This document shows positions 25,593 through 34,465 of a DNA stretch of 64,000 bases, piece by piece. The stretch spans positions 17,858-81,857 of the forward strand of contig SVSG01000007.1 of NCBI GenBank assembly GCA_015064415.1, written 5' to 3'. The position numbers and the translations under genes are program-made. Under the pieces are notes generated by a model, which saw nothing but the letters and a program-made list of their open reading frames with translations, made no database searches and was not told the origin of the DNA. Source of the DNA: Oscillospiraceae bacterium (lineage in GTDB: Bacteria; Bacillota; Clostridia; Oscillospirales; CAG-272). Positions within the stretch are counted from its first letter, which is position 1, and the number at the start of each line of letters is the position of its first letter.

Positions 25593-25641
25593 AAGCAAAA
25601 GGGGCGCCAAACGGCGCCCCTTTTGCTTTGGAGCAGGCGAC
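25580..25641 (+). terminator. tRNA-Gly terminator extended into a 29-bp perfect inverted repeat
   Basis: The terminator core GGGGCGCC-AAAC-GGCGCCCC-TTTTG is nested in a much longer perfect palindrome. Its left arm starts inside the tRNA (last two T-stem bases, 3' acceptor strand and CCA) and its right arm runs to 25641, 29 bp per arm with a 4-nt loop. Confidence 0.85.
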
Positions 25642-25940
25642 CCACAAGCGCCCCGGTTTGCGCGCGAGAGAAATTGCGCCATTCGATATGCAACGGTGCG
25701 CGCGAACGCGGGTGCGCACACTCCGCCCGAAGATCCGGGAGCTTGCTCACGAGGCGCAGGGCGTGAGTGTATTCGCCAAAGGCGAAATACCCGTCGGGTC
25801 GAAGCACGTCGGGCTTTTCTTTTTTGCAAAAAAGCGAAAAAAGTCAGGTGATGGCAGCTTTTACAATCGGTTTACACACACCGCATACAAAAGTGTGATT
25901 TTTGCCCAAAAAAATAAAAAGTTTTTGTACAATAATACGA
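25642..25940. other. Intergenic region without recognised gene
   Basis: Roughly 300 bp with scattered dyads (for example TTCGCCAAAGGCGAA) and a T-rich hairpin near 25818-25850. No start with RBS and no family-like translation was found on either strand. Confidence 0.5.
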
Positions 25941-25969
25941 TTGCAAAATATACTGTAAAGTATTATAAT
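25941..25969 (+). promoter_or_regulatory. Promoter of the giant lipoprotein-ABC locus
   Basis: TTGCAA, a 17-bp AT-rich spacer and TATAAT, about 29 bp before the ATG. Confidence 0.8.
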
Positions 25970-25997
25970 GAAATTAATTCAAAAGAAAGGAGAGATT

Positions 25998-28900
25998 ATG
26001 ATGAAATTCAAGCATTTCAACAAATCTTTTTTCGCAGTTCTGTTGGTGATCGCCATGCTGCTTTCCGCTTGCGCGATCTTCGCTTCCTGCAGTGATGATC
26101 CGGAGCCCAACCAGAACGATCCGGGCACCAATCCGCCTACCTTGTCGAATTGCACGCATGCGCAAACGACAAAGAAAAATCAACGCGCCGCCACCTGTAC
26201 CGAGGCGGGCTATACCGGTGACGACGTCTGTACCGCGTGCGGTGCCGTTGTCAAGACGGGTGAGGCCATCGCCGTTCTGGCACACGCGTGGGATGCGGGT
26301 CAGATCACCAAGGATCCCACTTGTATCGAGCAGGGTGTGAAGACCATCACCTGCACCGGGTGTCTGACGACCAAGACAGAAAGCGTTCCCGTGGTGGCGC
26401 ATCGCGATGAATATCATGATGCACTGGACGGCACGCACTCGCACACCTGTACCACCTGTACGATGAGCGAGTTCAAGGAGCACACCCCCACCGATGCCGG
26501 TAAAGTCTATGCCGCCACCTGCACAACCGATGCTTACACTGAGTACACCTGCTCGGTATGCGAGGGCGTTTACCGCGTATACAGCACCACCGAAAAGGCC
26601 ACCGGCCACGCGTGGGGCGAATGGAGCACCGTTGCCGCCACCTGCATTGCCGCCGGTAGTAAGACCCGTGAGTGCGGTACTTGTGGCGAGGATGAGGTGC
26701 TGACCATTGACGTCGTTCCCTCGGCTCACAATTACGTGGAGGTCGGCCAGCGCAAGCTTGCCACCTGCGTGGCTGTCGGTACCATTTACTACCAGTGCAC
26801 GCACTGTGAGGGCACGACCACCAAGGAAATTCCGATCAATCATAACGCGCACGCGCTGAGTGCCGCCGTACAAAGCGGCAGCTTTTTGCGCCAGGAATGC
26901 GCACTGTGCGACTTTGAGGTCTCCAAGCTGGTGGCTACCTCCACCAACGCCACGGTGAGTGCAGGGGATATTGAGACAGGCCGCGCGCTGGAGATCGAGA
27001 CCACCGACGCCAGCGTGCAGTTCCCGAAGGACGTTGTTTCCCAGCTGACGGGCAACAAGGATGCTACGGTTGCGGTGAGCGCCGGCGTTGCCGCTGATAA
27101 GGCGGGCATTCTGAACAAGGCCCAGAACCTCACGCAGGAGCAAAAGGACCGCCTTAGCTCCGACGGCGTGGATATTTACGATTTTGGCGTGACGGTGGGC
27201 GGCGATCCGCTTTCCCAGTTTGATTCCACCATTACCGTTGTACTTCCTTACACCCTCAAGGAGGGCGAGGATCCCAACGGCATCGTGATCTGGTACGTGG
27301 CCGAGGATGGCAGCATCGAGCAGTATCCCGCCGTGTACGAAAACGGCACGGTGACCTTCCAGACCAAGCACTTCTCCTACTACGCGATCGCGTATGAGGA
27401 AACACAGGAGTCCAAGTGCCGTCGCGGCATCCACAGATGGATGGAGAACCCCTACGTTCTGGAGCCCACCTGCCAGCATCTGGGCTATACCAGAAACGAA
27501 TGTGACACCTGCCACACGGTCGAGCTGCACAACGTGCAGGAGCGTCTGGAGCACGAGTACGGCGAGCTGATCCAGCCCACCGTCAACTGCACCGAGGGTG
27601 GCTTTGTGCACAAGATCTGCGCCAAGTGCGAGCACGTGCTGGAGCTGACCTACGTGCGCGCCACCGGCCACACCCTGACCACCGTTGCCACCTGTACCAC
27701 CGGTGCTTACTGCGACGTGTGTGAGGAGCTGGTACGTCCTGCCACCGGCCACAACTGGTCTGAGTGGACCGTGGTGGTGGAGCCGAGCGAGACCACCGTT
27801 GGCCTGCGCCGCCGCAACTGCCCCAAGTGCGGCACTGTGGAGAACGTCAATATCGCCTACACGGGCAATATTGAAAAGCTGCAGTTCAACTCCTATGATG
27901 ACATTGCCAACTTCCTTGTCACCGACGTGCTGAACATGGAAAACGGCAAGATCTCGCTTGGTACGGTCATCACGGAGCACGCGAACGGCCCCTACTACCT
28001 GAATATTGATTTCACCATCAATAAGGAAGGCGAGTCCTACGCGATGCTGATCGATTATCGCATGTCCGAGTCGGAGAACGATCCGTTTGCGGATCACGTG
28101 CAGATCCTGTATCGCAACGGCGTGGCGCTGATGCTGGAGGATTATTCCGCGTGGGATGTGGACACCCTGCTTCTTCTCACGGGTAACGTTTTCGAAGGCA
28201 TGTTCGAGATGCCTTTCGTCAACTTCCGCGAGATCGCAGACAAGACGTTTGACTCCGTGGCTCCTACCTTTGAGCCCGTGATCGACAATCTCGGCACGCT
28301 GTTTGAGGTGCTTGACGCCCTCTTTGCCGAGGAGGTGGACGCGGCGCTTGCCAATGCGGACAGCACCTACACGGTGGGCAAGCTGGCCTCCGCTTATCAA
28401 CAGATCAAGAACACGTACGCATACTGGGCGTACAAGATGGGCTTCCAGACGGGGCTTTCCTATGACGGCACCGTCAACGTTGTGACAAGACAAGAGATCC
28501 TGGATACACTTTCCCATTTTATGACGGTGGAAAAGGATGCCACGGGCACCCATTACACCTGGGATTGCACCGAGCTGATGGAGGCCGTTGACACGGTGCT
28601 TGACTGGTTCCAGGAAAACGAGAAAAAGACGATGGCAGAGCTCCTCTGGCAGGAGTTCGGCGCAGACGTGACCGCCAAGTATCCCGACGTCAAGAGCTTT
28701 GAGGATGCAATGCAGGCACTGCGCGACGCCTTCCCCGGCACAACTCCCATGAAGGACGTGCTGGATGACCTGATCGCCTTCCTTGACGGGAAGAAAGCAG
28801 GTGCCACCGCTTCGCTTTACGCGATGGTGGATGCCATTGCCAAGGTGTTTATGGCCGGTGGGACCGAGTTTGACAGCGAGGAATATCTGCTGTCCATGGT

Positions 28901-31900
28901 GGAAGAGGGCACGCTGGACGATCTGGCTGCCATGATCCTCAAGGAAGAGGAGGCCACCGTTTCCGATCTCTTCGACAATCTTGAGGGTATGCTGACCGGC
29001 ATGACGCTGGGCACCGCTTACAGCAGAAGCGCAGAAAACGAGCAGGGCGAGCGCGTGACCATTACGCTGGCGGACTACGTCAAGACGGCGCGCGAAGCCA
29101 TTGACCGCATCACGATGACCGATGCGCTTTCCTTCTCGCTGGACGCGAAGGGCGATCTGACGGCATTTAGCTATGACAACAAGCTTGAGTACGCTGTCGG
29201 TGAGGAGGGCAATACCAAAAACGTCACCTTTGAACAGAGCACGCTGACCGTCACCCGCGACGAAAGCGTGAAGATCGAGCTCCCCGAGGCGCTGCAGAGC
29301 GCGGTCGCGGACAAGGTCACCGCCACCTTCAACGAGCTGGGTCAGCTTGTGGTGAAGGTGCCTGCCGGCTATGATATGGATTTCCGTGTGGAAAGCATCC
29401 GCAATCTGAACCCGCAGCTTTCCGACGTGCTGGAAAAGGACGAGGAAATGAGCCGGGAGCTCGGCGTTGACGTTTACGTGACCAAGGAAGCGTACTGGCA
29501 GAACCAAGGCATGTATTCTTCCTCCATCTATTACAAGGTAGACGGTGTATACTACAAGAGATGGGACAACTTTGGGGAAAAGAACAACTACGAAAAGATC
29601 GTCTCTCTGGCAGAGCTGCAGAAAAATCCCTCCGTGCTGTTGCCGGATGAGGAGGATTTCGTTGGCTACTACGTCGAGGGCGATAACGAGTACCGCGTTT
29701 ACCGCACCGCCCTGCTCAGCGAATACGGCAACTACTTTGCCTTTTTGCTTGACGGCGAGTGGTATCTGAAGAAGCAGATGCGGGATTATGCCGACTATTC
29801 GGGCGACACGCGCAAGGAATGGGATGCCACGACGGGGCAGATGGTCAGTAAGGAATACGTCAGCTTCCGCGAGGAGGTCGAGCTTGTATCCTTTAACAAG
29901 GTGTTCTCCAACGTTGAGATCAGCAGCATCGAGAAATGGCGCGATGGCATTCTGGTCGACGGCGTGGAGCGCGATCTGCTGCAGCTGTACGTCTCCCTGG
30001 ATATTTCCACGTGGGGCACCACTACGATGACGGCATACGGCTACATAGATTACGAGGACAACATCAACTTCTGTCGCTATGCGGACAAGGGCAGCGCGAC
30101 CACGCTGATCCCCTTCAAGGGCACGCCCGAGGGAACGTGCACGAGCTACTACGCCGCCGACATCGAGCGCGAGTTCTGTTTTGCGGACGGCACCAAGGTG
30201 CAGAGCAAGGTATACGTGGTGGAATTTGAGATCACGGAAAAGACTCGCGAGCCCCGTTACTACGCGAAGGTCGGCGGAGAGCTTTACGTTGATATCAGCT
30301 ATCTGGTCACCAATCCCGCACACCGCCATCTGAAAAATACGCTCACATTGCCCGACGGCAACGTGATGTACGTGCTTGGCGAGCGCGCTGAGGGCGGCGA
30401 GTTCTTTGGCAAGGAATACGATGATTACGCATTCGGTTATATCAAGCTGAGCGACGGGCTGTTCACCGAGGTGATCGCCCTGCGCGCAGGCGGCGAGGTC
30501 GTGGACGTTCGTTACCGCTACGCCACGGACACCTATATGGGTGTGGAATCCTGGCTGGAGCTTGAGGATTATATGGTAAAGGCAGACGATACCACCTATA
30601 TCTTCGCCAAGGAGCTGTTCACCCTGTTGCAGGGACTTTGCAAGGAAGAGGGCGACGGCTATACGCTTCGTGCAAACGGTTACAAGTGCACGGACAACAT
30701 GCAGATCAGATTGAAGGCAAGTCTTGCTTGCTATGTGCTGACACCGGATCAGATCGCCTTCGGCGGCATGGAAACGGAGCGTGACTTCGATTGGGATTCG
30801 ATGTTCTACAACATGGAAAACCAGCCCGCCTTCCGCATCATGACAAATAAGGAAGGCACGGTCAGCATCTATTTCGATGCGGGCGCCGAGGTCGAGGTTT
30901 GGGAATACGAGCTGGATGACCGCTATCCTGCCGACTCCTACATGGTGAAGGATCAGGCCATGAGCAACCAATACGGCCTGAACGTATACAGCTACTCCTT
31001 CGACTTCATGAAGGATCAAAGCTACTCCGAGTACGTTTACAAGGACGGCAAGTATTATCCGCTTGATTGGGATTACGTCTACGATTTTGAGTATGCGTCC
31101 TCTCTTGCCGCTTGCTTTAGCGACGCGTGGGTGCTGGAGGATATCTACTTCCGCTATACCATTCCCGCTGCGGACATCACGGGCGGCAAGGAGCTGCGCG
31201 CTTACCACTCCTGGTTGCACTTCTATGCGGCACCGAATGATGCGATCAGCGTTTACTTCACGGTGAAGGACGGCGTGCTGATGGCACTGCTTGGCGCAGA
31301 GGAGGAAAGCGAGCGCGTGCTTCGCTTTGAGAGCATGATGCCCTTCAGCGATTATATCGCGATGTTGATCTCCTCCGTCACGGAAAACGAGGATTACGGC
31401 TCCTTCGTGGAGGATCAGTTCCTTTACGTGGACGGCGAATACTATGCGGAAGAGTATCAGTACGTGAACATGACCGAAAGAAACGAGGCGGGCGAGGTGA
31501 TCAGAGAGCACCTGCTTTGCGTGCGCTTCTTCGAGAAGGACAGCGTGAAGAAGTACGCCAAGAACGTGCTGAACAAGGGCCGCTACCTCTTCTTCGACGA
31601 GGAGAGGGCTCTGGATGCACTTCCCGCATATGATGAAATTTACGAGGAAGAGGAGACCTTCTACAACGGCCTGTATACCGTGAGCGAATTGGTGCATTAC
31701 GAAGAGCACAAGGATTACGCCGTGAAGCTGGCGGGCAAGTACTACGATCTGGAATATTACATGGAGAGCTACGGCCCCCGTATCACCGAGTATGAATTCC
31801 GTGAGCGTATGTCCGAGAGCGAGGAGATCTACTTCATCCAATTGCCCAACGGCACGAACAAGTACTACAGCCGCGTGGATATCGAGTACGGCGAATGGGA

Positions 31901-32492
31901 TTCGTACGGCGTTCTGAGCGATCCGATCGATGAAGAATACGCCAACCGTATCGAGCTTGGCACGTATGCTCCGCTCAGCGTGTCCACAGAGAAGGGCGAG
32001 CAGATCTACTGCTTCTACGGCTATCTGGCCACCGAGTGGGATCTGGTCGAGGAGCCGCAGGGCGACGGCACGGTGTTCTATCACCGTGAGGGCCTGACCA
32101 AGGGCTATCTCAAGGATCAGAAGGGCTATTACGTCCGCGCCTCGAAGATCGTGGCGGATGACGGCAGCAGCTATATTCTGTGCCACACAACGCAGGTCAG
32201 CATCGACGATTATTACATCGATGAGATCGGTGCTTTTGCGGATTTTGTGACCTTCAACCGTGACGAAACGGTTGTGACGATCTCGCGCGAGCTTCTGGAA
32301 TGGATCGAGCAAAAGGATCTGGAAAAGTATTTCGTCATCAGACTGCGCTCCTATGACCGTTACGGCGAGCACTTCGTCACGCTGAATTACTATCAGCTGG
32401 CGGCGTGGCTGGAGCTTGCCGATGCGGGTGAGCTGGTTCCCGGCGATGCCGGTGACCCCACCCTGCAGTCGGACAACGGCTACTGGAACTAA
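25998..32492 (+). CDS. Giant Cys-repeat lipoprotein (about 2164 aa)
   Basis: It has a lipoprotein signal peptide (FFAVLLVIAMLLSAC; lipobox LSAC). Residues about 45-310 carry tandem ATCTExGxxxxxCxxCG-type repeats, about seven CxxC pairs. A beta-rich block ends in TITVVLPYTLKEGEDPNGIV and TKHFSYYAIAY, a motif seen in clostridial surface proteins. A second Cys-repeat set (PTCQHLGYTRNECDTC onward) ends near residue 620. The remaining 1500 residues are acidic and Tyr-rich, with recurrent YxxDGxYY-like units (YYKVDGVYYK, YVYKDGKYYP, FLYVDGEYYA). There is no wall anchor. AAAGGAG precedes tandem ATGs at 25998 and 26001. The next genes are a lipoprotein and an ABC exporter. I do not recognise a family for the C-terminal part. 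Confidence 0.8.
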   Translation: MMKFKHFNKSFFAVLLVIAMLLSACAIFASCSDDPEPNQNDPGTNPPTLSNCTHAQTTKKNQRAATCTEAGYTGDDVCTACGAVVKTGEAIAVLAHAWDAGQITKDPTCIEQGVKTITCTGCLTTKTESVPVVAHRDEYHDALDGTHSHTCTTCTMSEFKEHTPTDAGKVYAATCTTDAYTEYTCSVCEGVYRVYSTTEKATGHAWGEWSTVAATCIAAGSKTRECGTCGEDEVLTIDVVPSAHNYVEVGQRKLATCVAVGTIYYQCTHCEGTTTKEIPINHNAHALSAAVQSGSFLRQECALCDFEVSKLVATSTNATVSAGDIETGRALEIETTDASVQFPKDVVSQLTGNKDATVAVSAGVAADKAGILNKAQNLTQEQKDRLSSDGVDIYDFGVTVGGDPLSQFDSTITVVLPYTLKEGEDPNGIVIWYVAEDGSIEQYPAVYENGTVTFQTKHFSYYAIAYEETQESKCRRGIHRWMENPYVLEPTCQHLGYTRNECDTCHTVELHNVQERLEHEYGELIQPTVNCTEGGFVHKICAKCEHVLELTYVRATGHTLTTVATCTTGAYCDVCEELVRPATGHNWSEWTVVVEPSETTVGLRRRNCPKCGTVENVNIAYTGNIEKLQFNSYDDIANFLVTDVLNMENGKISLGTVITEHANGPYYLNIDFTINKEGESYAMLIDYRMSESENDPFADHVQILYRNGVALMLEDYSAWDVDTLLLLTGNVFEGMFEMPFVNFREIADKTFDSVAPTFEPVIDNLGTLFEVLDALFAEEVDAALANADSTYTVGKLASAYQQIKNTYAYWAYKMGFQTGLSYDGTVNVVTRQEILDTLSHFMTVEKDATGTHYTWDCTELMEAVDTVLDWFQENEKKTMAELLWQEFGADVTAKYPDVKSFEDAMQALRDAFPGTTPMKDVLDDLIAFLDGKKAGATASLYAMVDAIAKVFMAGGTEFDSEEYLLSMVEEGTLDDLAAMILKEEEATVSDLFDNLEGMLTGMTLGTAYSRSAENEQGERVTITLADYVKTAREAIDRITMTDALSFSLDAKGDLTAFSYDNKLEYAVGEEGNTKNVTFEQSTLTVTRDESVKIELPEALQSAVADKVTATFNELGQLVVKVPAGYDMDFRVESIRNLNPQLSDVLEKDEEMSRELGVDVYVTKEAYWQNQGMYSSSIYYKVDGVYYKRWDNFGEKNNYEKIVSLAELQKNPSVLLPDEEDFVGYYVEGDNEYRVYRTALLSEYGNYFAFLLDGEWYLKKQMRDYADYSGDTRKEWDATTGQMVSKEYVSFREEVELVSFNKVFSNVEISSIEKWRDGILVDGVERDLLQLYVSLDISTWGTTTMTAYGYIDYEDNINFCRYADKGSATTLIPFKGTPEGTCTSYYAADIEREFCFADGTKVQSKVYVVEFEITEKTREPRYYAKVGGELYVDISYLVTNPAHRHLKNTLTLPDGNVMYVLGERAEGGEFFGKEYDDYAFGYIKLSDGLFTEVIALRAGGEVVDVRYRYATDTYMGVESWLELEDYMVKADDTTYIFAKELFTLLQGLCKEEGDGYTLRANGYKCTDNMQIRLKASLACYVLTPDQIAFGGMETERDFDWDSMFYNMENQPAFRIMTNKEGTVSIYFDAGAEVEVWEYELDDRYPADSYMVKDQAMSNQYGLNVYSYSFDFMKDQSYSEYVYKDGKYYPLDWDYVYDFEYASSLAACFSDAWVLEDIYFRYTIPAADITGGKELRAYHSWLHFYAAPNDAISVYFTVKDGVLMALLGAEEESERVLRFESMMPFSDYIAMLISSVTENEDYGSFVEDQFLYVDGEYYAEEYQYVNMTERNEAGEVIREHLLCVRFFEKDSVKKYAKNVLNKGRYLFFDEERALDALPAYDEIYEEEETFYNGLYTVSELVHYEEHKDYAVKLAGKYYDLEYYMESYGPRITEYEFRERMSESEEIYFIQLPNGTNKYYSRVDIEYGEWDSYGVLSDPIDEEYANRIELGTYAPLSVSTEKGEQIYCFYGYLATEWDLVEEPQGDGTVFYHREGLTKGYLKDQKGYYVRASKIVADDGSSYILCHTTQVSIDDYYIDEIGAFADFVTFNRDETVVTISRELLEWIEQKDLEKYFVIRLRSYDRYGEHFVTLNYYQLAAWLELADAGELVPGDAGDPTLQSDNGYWN

Positions 32493-32496
32493 GCAA

Positions 32497-32531
32497 AAAG
32501 GACACGGCGGGAGCATTCCCGCCGTGTCTTA
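32497..32531 (+). terminator. Partial terminator or attenuator after the giant lipoprotein gene
   Basis: A strong GACACGGCGGGA / TCCCGCCGTGTC stem is followed only by TTATC, so some read-through into the next lipoprotein gene is likely. Confidence 0.55.
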
Positions 32532-32560
32532 TCAATTCACGGAAAGGAGGCACGGGAAGG

Positions 32561-33805
32561 ATGATCGTGCGACGCATCATGTTGCTTTTGTTGGCGCTTT
32601 TGTTGCTGACGGGTTTTGTTTCCTGTGCCAAGGAGCCGGTGCAAGTGCCCGCAAGGCGGTTGGAGATCGAGCAGACGCCCCCCACCTATTCCCCCACATT
32701 TCTTGACACGCTAAAAAAGGATCTTGTCAGCGTGACGGAGCGTTGGCTTTTGGTGGCGCGTGGAGTAAAGGCGGGGGAGAGCGAGCGCGCCGCGCTTCGC
32801 ACGCGTGTGGAGCGGGACGTATTGCCCATTTTGCTTGGCGTTTCCCTGTATGAAGAGGAGTGCGCGGGCGTTCTTGCGGCCATGCACGCCTATTGCGACG
32901 CGCTGGAGGCGGGTGAGGTGTCGGCGTTTGCGGCTTCCTGCCATTTTTACAGTACGCTCGTCTCGCTCTTTGGAACGGCGCGCGCGGGCGAGATGGCTAA
33001 GCGCGCTATGGCGGTGTACCTCAGCGACCGTGTGGTCGTATACGAGGAGCGCTACCGCACCTACGGCTACGAGTGGTATCTGGCGGATGCCGAGCGCTAT
33101 CGCGCGCTGCTTGGCACCCTTGACACGGAGCTTGCCGCAAGCGATTTTGCGGCGGCGATGTCCGTGCTTTCACTTTGCGACGTGGTGGACCTGCAACAGG
33201 GTGTTGCGGGGTGGCCTGCGGGGCTTTTGCTTTCCGTGTGGCAATGGCAGGCCGCGCATTTCGACGCCCCCGCGCTTTGTGCCCGAAAGTGGGAGCTGAT
33301 GGGGGAGATGCTTTCTGACGTGCAACCGAGCAAGCGCGACACCGCCCTTAAGGCGGAGATCGGCATTTTGCAGGACGAGGGCAGATTTTCCCGCCTTTGC
33401 GCGGCCATGCCGGAGCTTTTGGAGCTGTATTGTGCCGCCGTCGGGCGGCTGGACAAGGCGGAGCTTTCCGTACTTCTGAAGGGGAGCGAGCAGGAAAGGG
33501 CGGCAGGAATATGCCGCGCGTTGCTTGCTTGCGAAAAGGAGTTTTTCGCCTTTACCGCGCGCTTGGAGACGCTTTCGATAAAGGAGAGCGCGGCGGAGCC
33601 AAAGGCGATCAAGTCCTTGGGGCTTTTGGCGGATTGCGATGCGTTTTTGTCGGCCACCGCACCGCTTTCGGCGCGGGAGCTGTGGAGCGCGCTTGCCGCG
33701 TGCGCCGCGGACGGCGACGCCAAGGCCGTATGGGCGGCGCAGATCGGATATTTGCGGGGCGTGATGCCCTATCTTGCCTATGCCATTCATCACGAGGGGG
33801 GATAA
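32561..33805 (+). CDS. Predicted lipoprotein of unknown family
   Basis: The 414-residue protein begins MIVRRIMLLLLALLLLTGFVSC, a lipoprotein signal with lipobox FVSC or nearby. The mature part is almost wholly alpha-helical, Leu/Ala/Glu-rich, with about ten Cys and no motif I recognise. GGAAAGGAGG lies about 12 nt before the ATG. It ends 3 bp before the ABC ATPase start, so it is almost certainly part of the transporter operon, perhaps as an extracytoplasmic partner or adaptor. Distant relation to other surface helical proteins cannot be judged by eye. Confidence 0.7.
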   Translation: MIVRRIMLLLLALLLLTGFVSCAKEPVQVPARRLEIEQTPPTYSPTFLDTLKKDLVSVTERWLLVARGVKAGESERAALRTRVERDVLPILLGVSLYEEECAGVLAAMHAYCDALEAGEVSAFAASCHFYSTLVSLFGTARAGEMAKRAMAVYLSDRVVVYEERYRTYGYEWYLADAERYRALLGTLDTELAASDFAAAMSVLSLCDVVDLQQGVAGWPAGLLLSVWQWQAAHFDAPALCARKWELMGEMLSDVQPSKRDTALKAEIGILQDEGRFSRLCAAMPELLELYCAAVGRLDKAELSVLLKGSEQERAAGICRALLACEKEFFAFTARLETLSIKESAAEPKAIKSLGLLADCDAFLSATAPLSARELWSALAACAADGDAKAVWAAQIGYLRGVMPYLAYAIHHEGG

Positions 33806-33808
33806 AGC

Positions 33809-34465
33809 ATGCTGAGTGCCAAAGGGCTGTATAAAAGCTATGGGGAGCACGAGATCCTGCATGGCGTGGACTTGCAGGTGGAAAAGGGAGAGTTTGTTTC
33901 CATCATGGGGGAAAGCGGCAGCGGCAAGAGTACGCTGCTTGGCGTCCTTGCGGGCAACCTGCGCCCCGACGCCGGTGAGGTGTGGCTGGACGGGCTGCAG
34001 ATCTCGGCCCTTTGTGAGAGGGAATTGGCGAAATTCAGACGGACGTCCCTTGGTTTTGTGTACCAAAGCTTGAATCTGGTCTCCACCCTGCAGGCAAGGG
34101 ATAACATCCTTTTGCCGCTGATCCTTGACCGCGCGGATCTGTCTGCAGGCGAGAAAAGGATGCAGACGCTTGCGGAATATTTGCACGTGGCGCACCTACT
34201 GGAGCGCTATCCCGCTGAGATGTCGGGGGGCGAGCGACAGCGCGTGGCGATCGCCAGGGCGCTTTTGCACGATCCCGAAATTCTGATGCTGGACGAGCCC
34301 ACGGGCAGTCTTGACAGCGCCACCACTGCGCAGGTGATGGAGCTTTTGGTGGACATCAACAAGCGCTTCGGCGTGACCGTTATTCAGGTCACGCACAGTG
34401 CGGCCGCCGCGACCTACGGCGGCCGCATCGTGGAGCTTTGCGACGGGCGTGTGATCGAAAAATGA
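33809..34465 (+). CDS. ABC transporter ATP-binding protein (MacB/LolD type)
   Basis: The 218-residue nucleotide-binding domain has Walker A GESGSGKST, Q-loop FVYQSLNLV, signature MSGGERQRVAIARAL, Walker B ILMLDEPTGSLD and H-loop VTHS. The LDEPTGSLD form and length are those of the MacB/LolD/FtsE subfamily, which powers lipoprotein or peptide mechanotransmission rather than solute transport. It is translationally coupled to the permease (ATGA overlap) and follows the lipoprotein gene by 3 bp. Confidence 0.95.
   Translation: MLSAKGLYKSYGEHEILHGVDLQVEKGEFVSIMGESGSGKSTLLGVLAGNLRPDAGEVWLDGLQISALCERELAKFRRTSLGFVYQSLNLVSTLQARDNILLPLILDRADLSAGEKRMQTLAEYLHVAHLLERYPAEMSGGERQRVAIARALLHDPEILMLDEPTGSLDSATTAQVMELLVDINKRFGVTVIQVTHSAAAATYGGRIVELCDGRVIEK

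Noticed and set aside
25501-25719. 72-aa minus ORF containing ATGIEPAASAWEAEVLPLDYA
   Set aside because: This peptide is the well-known spurious translation of the antisense of a tRNA gene; the true feature is tRNA-Gly.
25974-32516. 2180-aa open frame antisense to the giant lipoprotein
   Set aside because: The translation is low-complexity His/Val/Leu-rich with no start signal, and is explained by the GC-biased codon use of the plus-strand gene, which has a signal peptide, RBS and repeats.
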